A program made the translations under genes and the position numbers. Source: CAWCDJ01 sp963796675 (GTDB lineage Bacteria > Acidobacteriota > Terriglobia > Bryobacterales > Bryobacteraceae). Taken from it: a DNA stretch of 64,000 bases. Shown piece after piece: positions 6,926 to 14,689 of this stretch. Location: the NCBI GenBank assembly GCA_963796675.1, contig CAWCMS010000013.1:62001-126000 (forward strand), given 5' to 3'. The notes under the pieces were generated by a model. That model was not told the origin of the DNA and searched no databases. It worked only from the letters and a program-made list of their open reading frames with translations. Each line of letters starts with the position of its first letter. Position 1 is the stretch's first letter.

Positions 6926-8763
6926 TAGTTCTCGCCCGAGTGGAGCCCGCCGGCGCCGGCGGTGAAGGCAATGTTGCCGCGCTGCGGATCTTCTGCCAGA
7001 GGCTCCGTGCAGTTCCACAGGCAGGCGCCGCAGTGGACGCACTTTTCGCGGTCAAAGACCGGGACACCCGATGGTCCCGGCGTCAGCGCCTGGCCGGAGC
7101 ACATCTCGATGCACATCTTCGAGACGCACCGCTCGCAGAAATCCGGATAAACGAAGCGGACGTGGTCGGCAAACCCGGCGGGCGCCTGCACCTTGCCGCC
7201 CATCAGGAGCGCGTCCTGGTGGGAAACCAGCAACTGGCCGTCGTATGAAATCGCGGGCCATCCGCAGCGATCCATCACCGCATCGTGGCACGGGATTCCC
7301 TTCGACCGGCACTCCTCCAGGAGGCGCGCCAGCTCTTCCCACGGAATGCGGTCGCAGTAGAACTCCTCCAGGCGCGGCATCAACTGCGGTTCGCCTTCGA
7401 TGTAGTGGCGGCCTTTGCTGAAGCCGGCGATCGCCATCCCCAGCATGCCAGTAAGCACGCCGTGGTGGAATCCATCGCGCGCCTTCTCGGCGATGCGGCC
7501 TTCTTCCTCTACCCAACTGGCGCGGCGGCGGGCCACGTAGCTCCGCTCCAGGTTCTGCCGGGTGAAGCGCTCGCCGCGCTTCAGAATTTCGACCACGGCT
7601 TCGGCAAGCTGCGCTCCGGTGGTCCAGGCTTCGTCCACACCCGAACCGGTCAGGACGTTGGTGCTTCCCGAGCCTTCTCCGATCCGCGCATAGCCGTTCC
7701 CCGCCAGGAAGGGTTCGCCGCGGCGGCCCGATTCCTGCAGCGATTTCGCGCCCCAGCTGCGCAACCGTCCGCCTTTCAGATAGTGCCAGAGGTACGGATG
7801 CTGCATGTAGTGCTGCAGATAACGGTAGGAGGTCCGCATCGGCGCGCGGAACCACGACGGCACGAAAATTCCCACCGTCGCGACGCGGTCCGGATGCACG
7901 TAGAGGAAGCCGAAGATTTCGGGCTCCGGATAGCCGAACGTGTGAAGCACCGTGCCTGCTTCGAGCGGACAACCCTCGGGCAGGTCGACCACCATCTTCA
8001 TGCCCACCGCCCATTCCCGCTGGTGGTGGCCGTCGGGCAGGCCGAAGACCTCGTCGAGATGGCGGCCCACGGCGCCGACCGGGCCATCGCCCACCACCGT
8101 CAGCGCCGCATGGATATCCATGCCAGGCAAATAGCCGGCTTCCGGCTCACCTTCCTTCGTCACGCCCTGGTCGGCGAGCCGGACGCCGCGGACGCCCTCG
8201 CCAGCTTCATCGATCAGCGCCTCGGCGACTGGCGAGCCCGGCCAGATCTGTACCGTTCCCGAACCGGTCAACTGGTAGCCCACGAACTGCATGAACTGGC
8301 CAAGCGACATCACCAGGCCGCCCTCTTTATGGAGGAACTCGGGGACGTACGGCAGCTCCATGCCGTCTTCCTTCACCGCACCCGAGGCACGGAGCACCAC
8401 ATCGCCCGCGCGCAGCCCCGCCGAGCGCCGGCTGGCGCCCACGGGGTCGAGCAGGTACGCCACACGTTCCTGCTTGACCAGGGTCGCCATGGGGATCTGG
8501 CTGGGGTCGAGATCCGGCAGTGTCTCGCGAATGCCCCGCGCCCGCGTTACCACGCCCGAAACGCCGAAGCCGATATCGTCGGCGCGCTCGTAGCAGACCA
8601 CCTGTAGCGGCAGGCCGGGACAGCTCGGGCTTTCGATCGCCGGTGAGCCGTCCGGATTCACCAGGTGCCGCGAAAGTGTGGTCAGAAATCCCGCCGTAGC
8701 CGGGCCGAATCCCGCGCAGACGATATCCACATCCATCGTCTGGCGTTCTACAGGCTCGCTCAT
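6925..8763 (-). CDS. ETF:quinone oxidoreductase (FixC-like) fused to ferredoxin domain
   Basis: A 612-aa flavoprotein that should take electrons from ETF and reduce membrane quinone. The N-terminal FAD site is IVCAGFGPATAGFL. The middle follows ETF-QO: DMDIHAALTVVGDGPVGAVG and EGSGSTNVLTGSGVDEAW. The C-terminal 80 residues hold two four-cysteine groups, FCERCVSKMCIEMC and KCVHCGACLWNC. Classic ETF-QO needs four Cys for one 4Fe-4S cluster, so this one could hold two. The product ends with NIAFTAGAGGLHSGEN, the usual ETF-QO tail. Its ATG overlaps the stop of the acyl-CoA dehydrogenase gene by four bases, which fixes the start and implies coupling. Confidence 0.85.
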   Translation of the reverse strand: MSEPVERQTMDVDIVCAGFGPATAGFLTTLSRHLVNPDGSPAIESPSCPGLPLQVVCYERADDIGFGVSGVVTRARGIRETLPDLDPSQIPMATLVKQERVAYLLDPVGASRRSAGLRAGDVVLRASGAVKEDGMELPYVPEFLHKEGGLVMSLGQFMQFVGYQLTGSGTVQIWPGSPVAEALIDEAGEGVRGVRLADQGVTKEGEPEAGYLPGMDIHAALTVVGDGPVGAVGRHLDEVFGLPDGHHQREWAVGMKMVVDLPEGCPLEAGTVLHTFGYPEPEIFGFLYVHPDRVATVGIFVPSWFRAPMRTSYRYLQHYMQHPYLWHYLKGGRLRSWGAKSLQESGRRGEPFLAGNGYARIGEGSGSTNVLTGSGVDEAWTTGAQLAEAVVEILKRGERFTRQNLERSYVARRRASWVEEEGRIAEKARDGFHHGVLTGMLGMAIAGFSKGRHYIEGEPQLMPRLEEFYCDRIPWEELARLLEECRSKGIPCHDAVMDRCGWPAISYDGQLLVSHQDALLMGGKVQAPAGFADHVRFVYPDFCERCVSKMCIEMCSGQALTPGPSGVPVFDREKCVHCGACLWNCTEPLAEDPQRGNIAFTAGAGGLHSGEN

Positions 8764-10964
8764 ACGGGATAGTCCAGTGCCTCGGGAATCATGACCTTGG
8801 TCAGCGCTTCGGCCGCCCGGTCCTTTGCCAGTTGCGAGCCGGTCAGGCAGCCATCCATCCGGACCCGCAGACGCGCGAACTGGTCGAGCCCTTCGAACCG
8901 CACGCAGGGGCCCGCCTTCGGAGTGTGCGAGCCGTCTTCTTCAATCACGTCGGTATAGCCGCGGGCCAGGCCGGAGATGCCGGGGATCAGCGATTCGAGC
9001 GCATCCAGGTCGCTCGACTGGTAGCACGTGGCGCAGCCTTCGGTGTCCCAGGCAGGGTGCCGGTTGTAGCCGAAAACCAGCTCGGCGCAAACGCGGCCCA
9101 CTTCGCCGGCGGCGCGGGCAGCCTGCACGTGGCACAGGTCGGTGAGGAACGCCAGCAATCCGGGCAGGCCCTCGGTGGAGGCAAGGCTCTCCGGCCCCAT
9201 CTTTTCGAGTTCGATCAGGTCGAGGATCTGGCAGCGCGAGGCGAGCAGCCAGCAGAGCGCATCGGCCAGCGGGAAGGTCACGCCCTGGCGGGAGCTCTGG
9301 TAGAGCTTCTGGCCTTCGGCGTCGGTGCCCTTCTGCAGGTGGTTCAGGGTCCACAGCCACATCTGCATAGCGGTGGCGAGCGCGCAGGCGCCGGTGCCGG
9401 GCCGGTCATTGGCGATCGTCCGCATCTCGCGGATCCAATCGCGGAACTGCGCCAGGAAGACCTCGTCGGTCATGGTGATGCTGAGCTGGCGGCGCTGCAC
9501 GGCCTCGGGCCCTTCGTAGGTGGCTTCGAGCTGCGAATCCATCCACTTGTGGCCGAGGAAGCCGGGGCAATCCTCCGTGATGCCATAACCGCCCATCAGG
9601 CTGACGGCCTCCCGCATCATGCGCGCGCCGTGGCCGGTATTCCAAAGCTTGCAGGCCGGGCAGAGGACGTTGGCGACGGCATCGAGCATGGCGTAGCGCA
9701 CCAGCGGCGCCGGCTCCTCGCCCTTATGCGCGTGCAAATACTCGATCGCATCTTTCTTGATCTGGCGGATCTGGCGGCGGTCGGAGAATAGGCCCGCATG
9801 CTCGCGTTCGAGCGGGTCGAGCTGGTCGAAGACGCGGGCGGCCTCAAAGCCCAACGCGGCGCTGGCCTCGCCGGTGGCCCACACATCGACCAGGCGGTGC
9901 ACCACATCCTGCTTCAACTGCAGGCCCAGTTCGTAGCGCGGCGAGCCGGGGCTGGCGATCGAGCCTCCGCGGAAGCGGCTGCGGCCATAGCGAATCACCG
10001 GCTCCACGGCGCTCAAGAGCTTGGCCGAGGTCATGATGGCGACAGTCACCCGGGTACGCCGGAAGACCGCTTCGATGATTTCGCCATGGCTGTACTTCGG
10101 CACAATCACGCCGTCTTTGAGGGTGTAGCCGCCGATGATGCGGCTGGCCGGCACCGTGAGGCTGAAGATCGGGTCGCGGGTGGAGGAGAGCTGATGCACC
10201 AGCTTGCGAGTCGGCGTGCCACGGTCGAAGATGCCGGGGTCGGTCTCTTCGAGGATGACCATGCAGGTGCCCTTGAGTCGCGGATCGTCCGATTCCACCG
10301 CGGCGGTCACGAAGTTGGCAAACCCCATATTGGTGATGAAGCGGCCGCGCTTCTCCACCTGCAGCATGGGCTCGCCGCCCTCGGGCCAATCGGCCACCCG
10401 GACCTTCCCGCCCAGCATACCGGTCTCGACCCCGACATACGGAATCGGCTCGGTCAGGCAAAAGGCGCCGCGCCAGGGCTTGCGGTCCTCGCCGGGCTGC
10501 GGCGGAGCGCAGCGGCTCATGTAGTAATCCTGCTGCTCGGGGGTGCCGCGCTCGTGAATCGGCGAGAGCGCCAGGCATCCCGCCAGGCTGCCGGTGGCGG
10601 CGCCGGCATCCACCCAGGCGAGCTCGAATGCCGTCAGTGCGAGAGCCAGATTCTTCGGGCCTTCCAGAAAGCCGCCCTGGGAAGGATCCATGAAGACCGC
10701 GGTGATGCCGGATTCGTCGAACGCCTGCAGCAGGGCGTTCTTTTCCGCAGTCCACTCATGCGTATTGCGGGCTCCCTGCGCCACCAGACGCGCTACCGGT
10801 CCGCGCGCCACCGCGCGAACGGACTGCACCAGCATCTGCAGGTCGTAGCGATCGGCGAACCGCCAAAGGATCTGGCGGATATCGTCTCCGGGGAGAGCGC
10901 GTAGGTATTCTTTCTGGACTTCCGAGGCGGCAACTGCCATGGCAGCCTTCCTTTCCTGGGTCAA
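8760..10964 (-). CDS. Long acyl-CoA dehydrogenase
   Basis: A 734-aa flavin acyl-CoA dehydrogenase, almost twice the usual 380 aa. The dehydrogenase core spans roughly residues 60-500: FDESGITAVFMDPSQGG, the FCLTEP flavin/substrate loop, NMGFANFVTAAV, and the C-terminal SLMGGYGITEDCPG motif. The extra 220 residues (after about 510) form an alpha-helical C-terminal domain, as in very-long-chain and FadE-type enzymes. It should oxidise an acyl-CoA to the enoyl-CoA and hand electrons to ETF. It is translationally coupled to the ETF-QO gene downstream. The acyl-chain preference cannot be read from the sequence. Confidence 0.85.
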   Translation of the reverse strand: MTQERKAAMAVAASEVQKEYLRALPGDDIRQILWRFADRYDLQMLVQSVRAVARGPVARLVAQGARNTHEWTAEKNALLQAFDESGITAVFMDPSQGGFLEGPKNLALALTAFELAWVDAGAATGSLAGCLALSPIHERGTPEQQDYYMSRCAPPQPGEDRKPWRGAFCLTEPIPYVGVETGMLGGKVRVADWPEGGEPMLQVEKRGRFITNMGFANFVTAAVESDDPRLKGTCMVILEETDPGIFDRGTPTRKLVHQLSSTRDPIFSLTVPASRIIGGYTLKDGVIVPKYSHGEIIEAVFRRTRVTVAIMTSAKLLSAVEPVIRYGRSRFRGGSIASPGSPRYELGLQLKQDVVHRLVDVWATGEASAALGFEAARVFDQLDPLEREHAGLFSDRRQIRQIKKDAIEYLHAHKGEEPAPLVRYAMLDAVANVLCPACKLWNTGHGARMMREAVSLMGGYGITEDCPGFLGHKWMDSQLEATYEGPEAVQRRQLSITMTDEVFLAQFRDWIREMRTIANDRPGTGACALATAMQMWLWTLNHLQKGTDAEGQKLYQSSRQGVTFPLADALCWLLASRCQILDLIELEKMGPESLASTEGLPGLLAFLTDLCHVQAARAAGEVGRVCAELVFGYNRHPAWDTEGCATCYQSSDLDALESLIPGISGLARGYTDVIEEDGSHTPKAGPCVRFEGLDQFARLRVRMDGCLTGSQLAKDRAAEALTKVMIPEALDYPV

Positions 10965-11086
10965 ATTGCGCAGAGATCTACTGAAGCGAACTCAGACAGC
11001 AATCCGCTTGCCAGCGAGAGAAATCGTGGAGAATCAGTACAACTGGCGGGATTTACAACAGGTATTCCGGCCTGAAAATGCCCCAC

Positions 11087-13498
11087 TTATGAGTAAGCGG
11101 GCGCGGGCGGATGCGAGTATGCCGAAATGGCTTTCTCGTCCACTTTCTTCCATTCGTCGTCGGTGAGCTTCAATCGCCAGATCCCCCGACCGTAGGTACT
11201 GGCATAGATGGCGGCTTCGTCGTGGTGGAAGACCAGGCCGGTCACCACGACATTCGGCAGGTTGCCGCTGATGTTCCGCCAATCGAAATGCTCCGCCACC
11301 GGGATATTGGCGAGGTTGTAAGTGTTCTCGAGCGCTTCGAAACCGCCGGGGCAGGCCATCATCACACCGAAATCGCCGCCCAGGAACACGCGGTAAGGCG
11401 GGCGGCTCTCGAAGGCGCAACAGCGGTAGGCGACATCCGGAAGGCGGCCGCCGTCAGCGTCTTTCCAGCCGTACTCGCCGTGCCCCAGGCAGGCGAACAC
11501 GTGCGAGTAAGCGTGCCGCATCAGGGCCGAATCCGCCTGTGGATGAAATAGCTTGGGGACCGGCACCCGGCCGAGGCCCGTCGCCCCCACGGTGCAGAGG
11601 GCGCGCGTCGAAATACGAAACTCGCCCGGGCCGGCCGGCGGTCCCGGAACCGTGAAAATCTCGATCGACGTGATCATCCGCGGGGGAATCTCGGCTCCGG
11701 CGAAGTTCTCCGACCAGCTCTTGGCGCCATCTGTAGAGCGGTAAATGCCGCCGCCGCTGGTTCCCACCAGGAGAAAATCCGGATCGTCCGGCGCGATCGC
11801 GATCGCGGAAACAGCCGTACCGTCGAAATCCGGGGAGACGGGTTTCCAACTCTTTCCCCAGTTAGGGGTACGCCAAAGCCGGTTCGTCCCCAGGTAGACG
11901 TACTTGCACTGGCGGCCTTTGCGGCGCATCGGTTCGATCGCCATCACCACGATGGCCTTCACCTTCCGCTCCGACTTGTGGATGGGCGGCGTGATATTGA
12001 CCCAGCGGTCGCGATGCTCCGCATGGTGGAAGATATGCGCTTCGTGGTATCCGCCGAAAATGTTGCTCGCCTCTTCGCGGTCGTAGACCAGCCAGATTCC
12101 GTCGCCGCCGATGACGTTGCGGAAATGGCCGGGGACGTCGCGGTCGTCGCGGATCAGGGTGCCGTTGTCCTGGCAGCCGCCCCCCATCGAGTTCGGATTG
12201 GTGGCCGCCACATCGAGGGCGTAGAACATGGTGGTCTGCATGCCGTGCATGCGCGAAGACCACGACTTGCCGCCGTTGGCGCTGACGTAGACGCCGCCGT
12301 CGCTTCCGGTGATGATGGTGCCGTCTTTGAGGACGATGAGCGCGTGCTGATCGTCATGCACTGCCTTGGGAGTGCCCGGCAGTGCGCCGCCATCGCTCGC
12401 GTGAGACCACGTCTTGCCGCCGTTGCGCGTCACGTGCACGTCCAGGCCGCCGACCACCACGAAATCAGGATCTTCCGGGTGGACGGCGATGCAATTGGTA
12501 TAACTCGTCTGGGACTCGCCATGGAAGTGGCGGCCCCCGATCTCGCGCCACGAATTGCCCGCATCGTCGCTGCGGAACACGCCCAGCACCCCGCCTCGCC
12601 GGTTGCCGGCCAGGGCGTAGATGGTGCCGCGGCGCGAAGGCGCCTGCGCCAGGCTGGTGCGGCCGAAGTGGATCTTATCCGGCAGCCCGTCGAAGGTGCC
12701 GATCCATCTGCTGTTCCGGTAACGCCAGATGCCGTTTCCTTCGCCGCGCGCGTCGAGCGTGGCGAAGAATGTGCCGCGCGGCCCGAAGAGAATCGAGTGG
12801 CAATCGTAGCTTTTGTTGAAGAAGTTCTCGACGCTCCAGGTGATGCCGCCGTCTACGGTGAAAAAGAGCCCTGCCGCCTCGGCCAGGTTGTGGGTCGCAC
12901 CGCCGACACGGATGTGCTTCGGATCCGCCGGATCCACCGCCAGCGCCCCGATACGCCGCGGCAGCCCGGTTTCCTCCGAGTATGCCAGGATCCGCCAGGT
13001 TTCGCCGGCATCGAGCGAATGGAAGATTCCGCAGCCGGGGTAGTTGTCGGCGGAGCCATTGGCTTCCCCCATGCCGCAGAGAATGTGGTTGGGATTGTGC
13101 GGGTCGATGGCCAGGGAGCCGATGGCGTTGCTGGGCCAGCTTCGCACCTGGGAATACGCAGACTTGCTGTTGGTGGGCGGATGGAGCACGAGCGGCGGCT
13201 CGAGCCAGGTCTTACCGAGATCGGGACTTCGCCAGATTCCGCCGCCCGCGGTTCCGGTGAAGAGCATCCCGGTCTTCGGATGCATCCCGAGGGAAGTTAC
13301 CCGCCCCGCAAAGTTGGCCGGGCCCATGGGCTGCCAGACCTGCGGACCGGCGCCCGGATCCACGAACATCCGGCGCTCGACCTCACGCGAATCGGCGTCG
13401 CGCAGTGGAAAAGCCGTCGAGCTATGAAACCATGCCGAACGCGGCTTGTGAGTCGTGTAATAGCCGAACGGGGCTTTCCGACGCTTGCGGCCAGACAT
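11087..13498 (-). CDS. Asp-box (BNR) beta-propeller protein
   Basis: An 803-aa protein built of Asp-box repeats of the S-x-D-x-G-x-T-W type. I count about eight: SPDLGKTW, SLDAGETW, TVDGGITW, SDDAGNSW, TRNGGKTW, SANGGKSW, PNWGKSW and STDGAKSW. This is the VPS10/sortilin-like or xyloglucanase-like propeller seen in many acidobacterial proteins. The start is put at the ATG at 13498, giving MSGRKRRKAPFG; an upstream GTG at 13531 is the alternative. The N-terminus is basic with no signal peptide, which is unusual for this class. It lies just downstream of the histone-like gene. An enzymatic role is not supported. Confidence 0.75.
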   Translation of the reverse strand: MSGRKRRKAPFGYYTTHKPRSAWFHSSTAFPLRDADSREVERRMFVDPGAGPQVWQPMGPANFAGRVTSLGMHPKTGMLFTGTAGGGIWRSPDLGKTWLEPPLVLHPPTNSKSAYSQVRSWPSNAIGSLAIDPHNPNHILCGMGEANGSADNYPGCGIFHSLDAGETWRILAYSEETGLPRRIGALAVDPADPKHIRVGGATHNLAEAAGLFFTVDGGITWSVENFFNKSYDCHSILFGPRGTFFATLDARGEGNGIWRYRNSRWIGTFDGLPDKIHFGRTSLAQAPSRRGTIYALAGNRRGGVLGVFRSDDAGNSWREIGGRHFHGESQTSYTNCIAVHPEDPDFVVVGGLDVHVTRNGGKTWSHASDGGALPGTPKAVHDDQHALIVLKDGTIITGSDGGVYVSANGGKSWSSRMHGMQTTMFYALDVAATNPNSMGGGCQDNGTLIRDDRDVPGHFRNVIGGDGIWLVYDREEASNIFGGYHEAHIFHHAEHRDRWVNITPPIHKSERKVKAIVVMAIEPMRRKGRQCKYVYLGTNRLWRTPNWGKSWKPVSPDFDGTAVSAIAIAPDDPDFLLVGTSGGGIYRSTDGAKSWSENFAGAEIPPRMITSIEIFTVPGPPAGPGEFRISTRALCTVGATGLGRVPVPKLFHPQADSALMRHAYSHVFACLGHGEYGWKDADGGRLPDVAYRCCAFESRPPYRVFLGGDFGVMMACPGGFEALENTYNLANIPVAEHFDWRNISGNLPNVVVTGLVFHHDEAAIYASTYGRGIWRLKLTDDEWKKVDEKAISAYSHPPAPAYS

Positions 13499-13541
13499 GG
13501 GCAAACCGGGCCGGCGCGCCTGGGGCGGCACCGGCCGGATT

Positions 13542-13772
13542 CTACGCGGTCGGCGTGTCGATAGTCATTTCCTGCGGAGGCGAGTGCTTGATGCGCGGCG
13601 GAGCCTTCTTCTTGGCCGGGGCTTTCTTCTTCGCGGCTTTTTTCGCCGGAGCCTTCTTCACTGCTTTCTTTGCGGCCTTCTTCGCCGGAGCCTTCTTTAC
13701 CGCCTTCTTTACCGCCTTCTTTGCGGCCTTTTTCGCCGGAGCCTTCTTCGCTGCCTTCTTCTTTGTCGCCAT
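13542..13772 (-). CDS. Lys/Ala-rich histone H1-like protein
   Basis: A 76-aa protein of which the first 55 residues are repeats of Lys-Lys-Ala-Pro-Ala-Lys-Lys-Ala and Lys-Lys-Ala-Val. The tail (PPRIKHSPPQEMTIDTPTA) is non-repetitive and mildly acidic. Composition matches bacterial histone H1-like/HC1-type tails that bind DNA without sequence specificity. The ATG at 13772 follows GAGG at good spacing; a GTG two codons earlier is the alternative. The DNA-level direct repeats simply encode the peptide repeats. Function as a nucleoid protein is inferred from composition alone. Confidence 0.7.
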   Translation of the reverse strand: MATKKKAAKKAPAKKAAKKAVKKAVKKAPAKKAAKKAVKKAPAKKAAKKKAPAKKKAPPRIKHSPPQEMTIDTPTA

Positions 13773-13815
13773 AGTCACCTCAATCGTTAAAATTTCCCGG
13801 GATCGGCCTAAATCG

Positions 13816-14685
13816 TTACCATTCTAAGCCGAATTGTTTAAAACACCAATCATCATTTTTGATTCGGCGCGCGAATAGCTGCTCCCGCCGCGCCATGGCA
13901 TCTCCCGCCAGCAGGAGTTCCATCGCGCCGCCGAGATGCCGTTCGCCTTGAAAAGCGGCGAATACTTTACCGGCTCGCGCCGGCTTCAGATGCACCACGG
14001 CCAGCCGCAAATGGTTGTGGATGTACTGCGCGGTATCGATGGGCACCTTCGAAACACGGCGGAAGCGATGCCGCACCACCACCGCGGGCGTCACCAGCAA
14101 GCGCCACCCCAGCAGCCAAAGGCGAAGGCAGAATTCGTTGTCGTTGCCGCCAATGCCGCGCAGCCCGGCATCCCATCCTCCGGCCGATTCGAACACTTCG
14201 CGCCGCATTGCCAGGCAGCATCCCGGCAGGATCAGCGCCGGAAACGGCTGGTCGCGCAGCTTGTGCAACCACCGGACCGCCAGTTCCGGCCCGCGGAACG
14301 TCAGCCCGTAGCCCGCTCCTTCGTGAGGACGCAGCCCGCGGACTCCCGGCGCCGCCGCTCCCACTCGCGGATCAGACGCTACTTCAGCCAGCGGCTGCCA
14401 CCAGTCGCTATCGACGCGGATGTGCCCGTCCGCGAAGATCAGCAGATCGCCCCGCGCCCGCGCCGCACCCCGGTTGCGTGCTCGCGCTACGCCAATCCCG
14501 GGCGTGCGCACCACGCGGACGCGCCCCCTCCGCGGTGTCAGAGACTCCACGCTCCCGTCGCGGGAACCATCATCGACCACCACGATCTCCGCCGTTTCGG
14601 GCAAGGTGTCCTGGAGGCTTTCGACGGTCAGACGCACTTCGCGTCCCTCATCGCGCGCCACCACAATCACACTCATCAAGCACAT
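13816..14685 (-). CDS. Family 2 glycosyltransferase
   Basis: A 289-aa GT-A fold glycosyltransferase. Seen in order: the N-terminal strand MSVIVVARDEG, the UDP-sugar aspartates in VVVDDGSRDGS, the metal-binding position as FADGHI (a variant of the usual DxD), and GGNDNEFCLR in place of the ED catalytic-base motif. It transfers a sugar from a nucleotide donor to an unknown acceptor. There are no transmembrane segments. ATG 14685 or the second ATG at 14676 could be the start; the gap to the upstream kinase stop is only four bases, so the two are probably co-expressed. Confidence 0.8.
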   Translation of the reverse strand: MCLMSVIVVARDEGREVRLTVESLQDTLPETAEIVVVDDGSRDGSVESLTPRRGRVRVVRTPGIGVARARNRGAARARGDLLIFADGHIRVDSDWWQPLAEVASDPRVGAAAPGVRGLRPHEGAGYGLTFRGPELAVRWLHKLRDQPFPALILPGCCLAMRREVFESAGGWDAGLRGIGGNDNEFCLRLWLLGWRLLVTPAVVVRHRFRRVSKVPIDTAQYIHNHLRLAVVHLKPARAGKVFAAFQGERHLGGAMELLLAGDAMARREQLFARRIKNDDWCFKQFGLEW

Positions 14686-14689
14686 GGCG

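Noticed and set aside
8832..10904. Large plus-strand open frames opposite the acyl-CoA dehydrogenase
   Set aside because: They are shadows; the minus strand carries the conserved flavoenzyme motifs and overlapping operon structure.
13590..13770. Tandem DNA repeats that look like a repeat array
   Set aside because: They encode the Lys/Ala repeats of the histone-like protein; there are no spacers and no cas genes, so not CRISPR.
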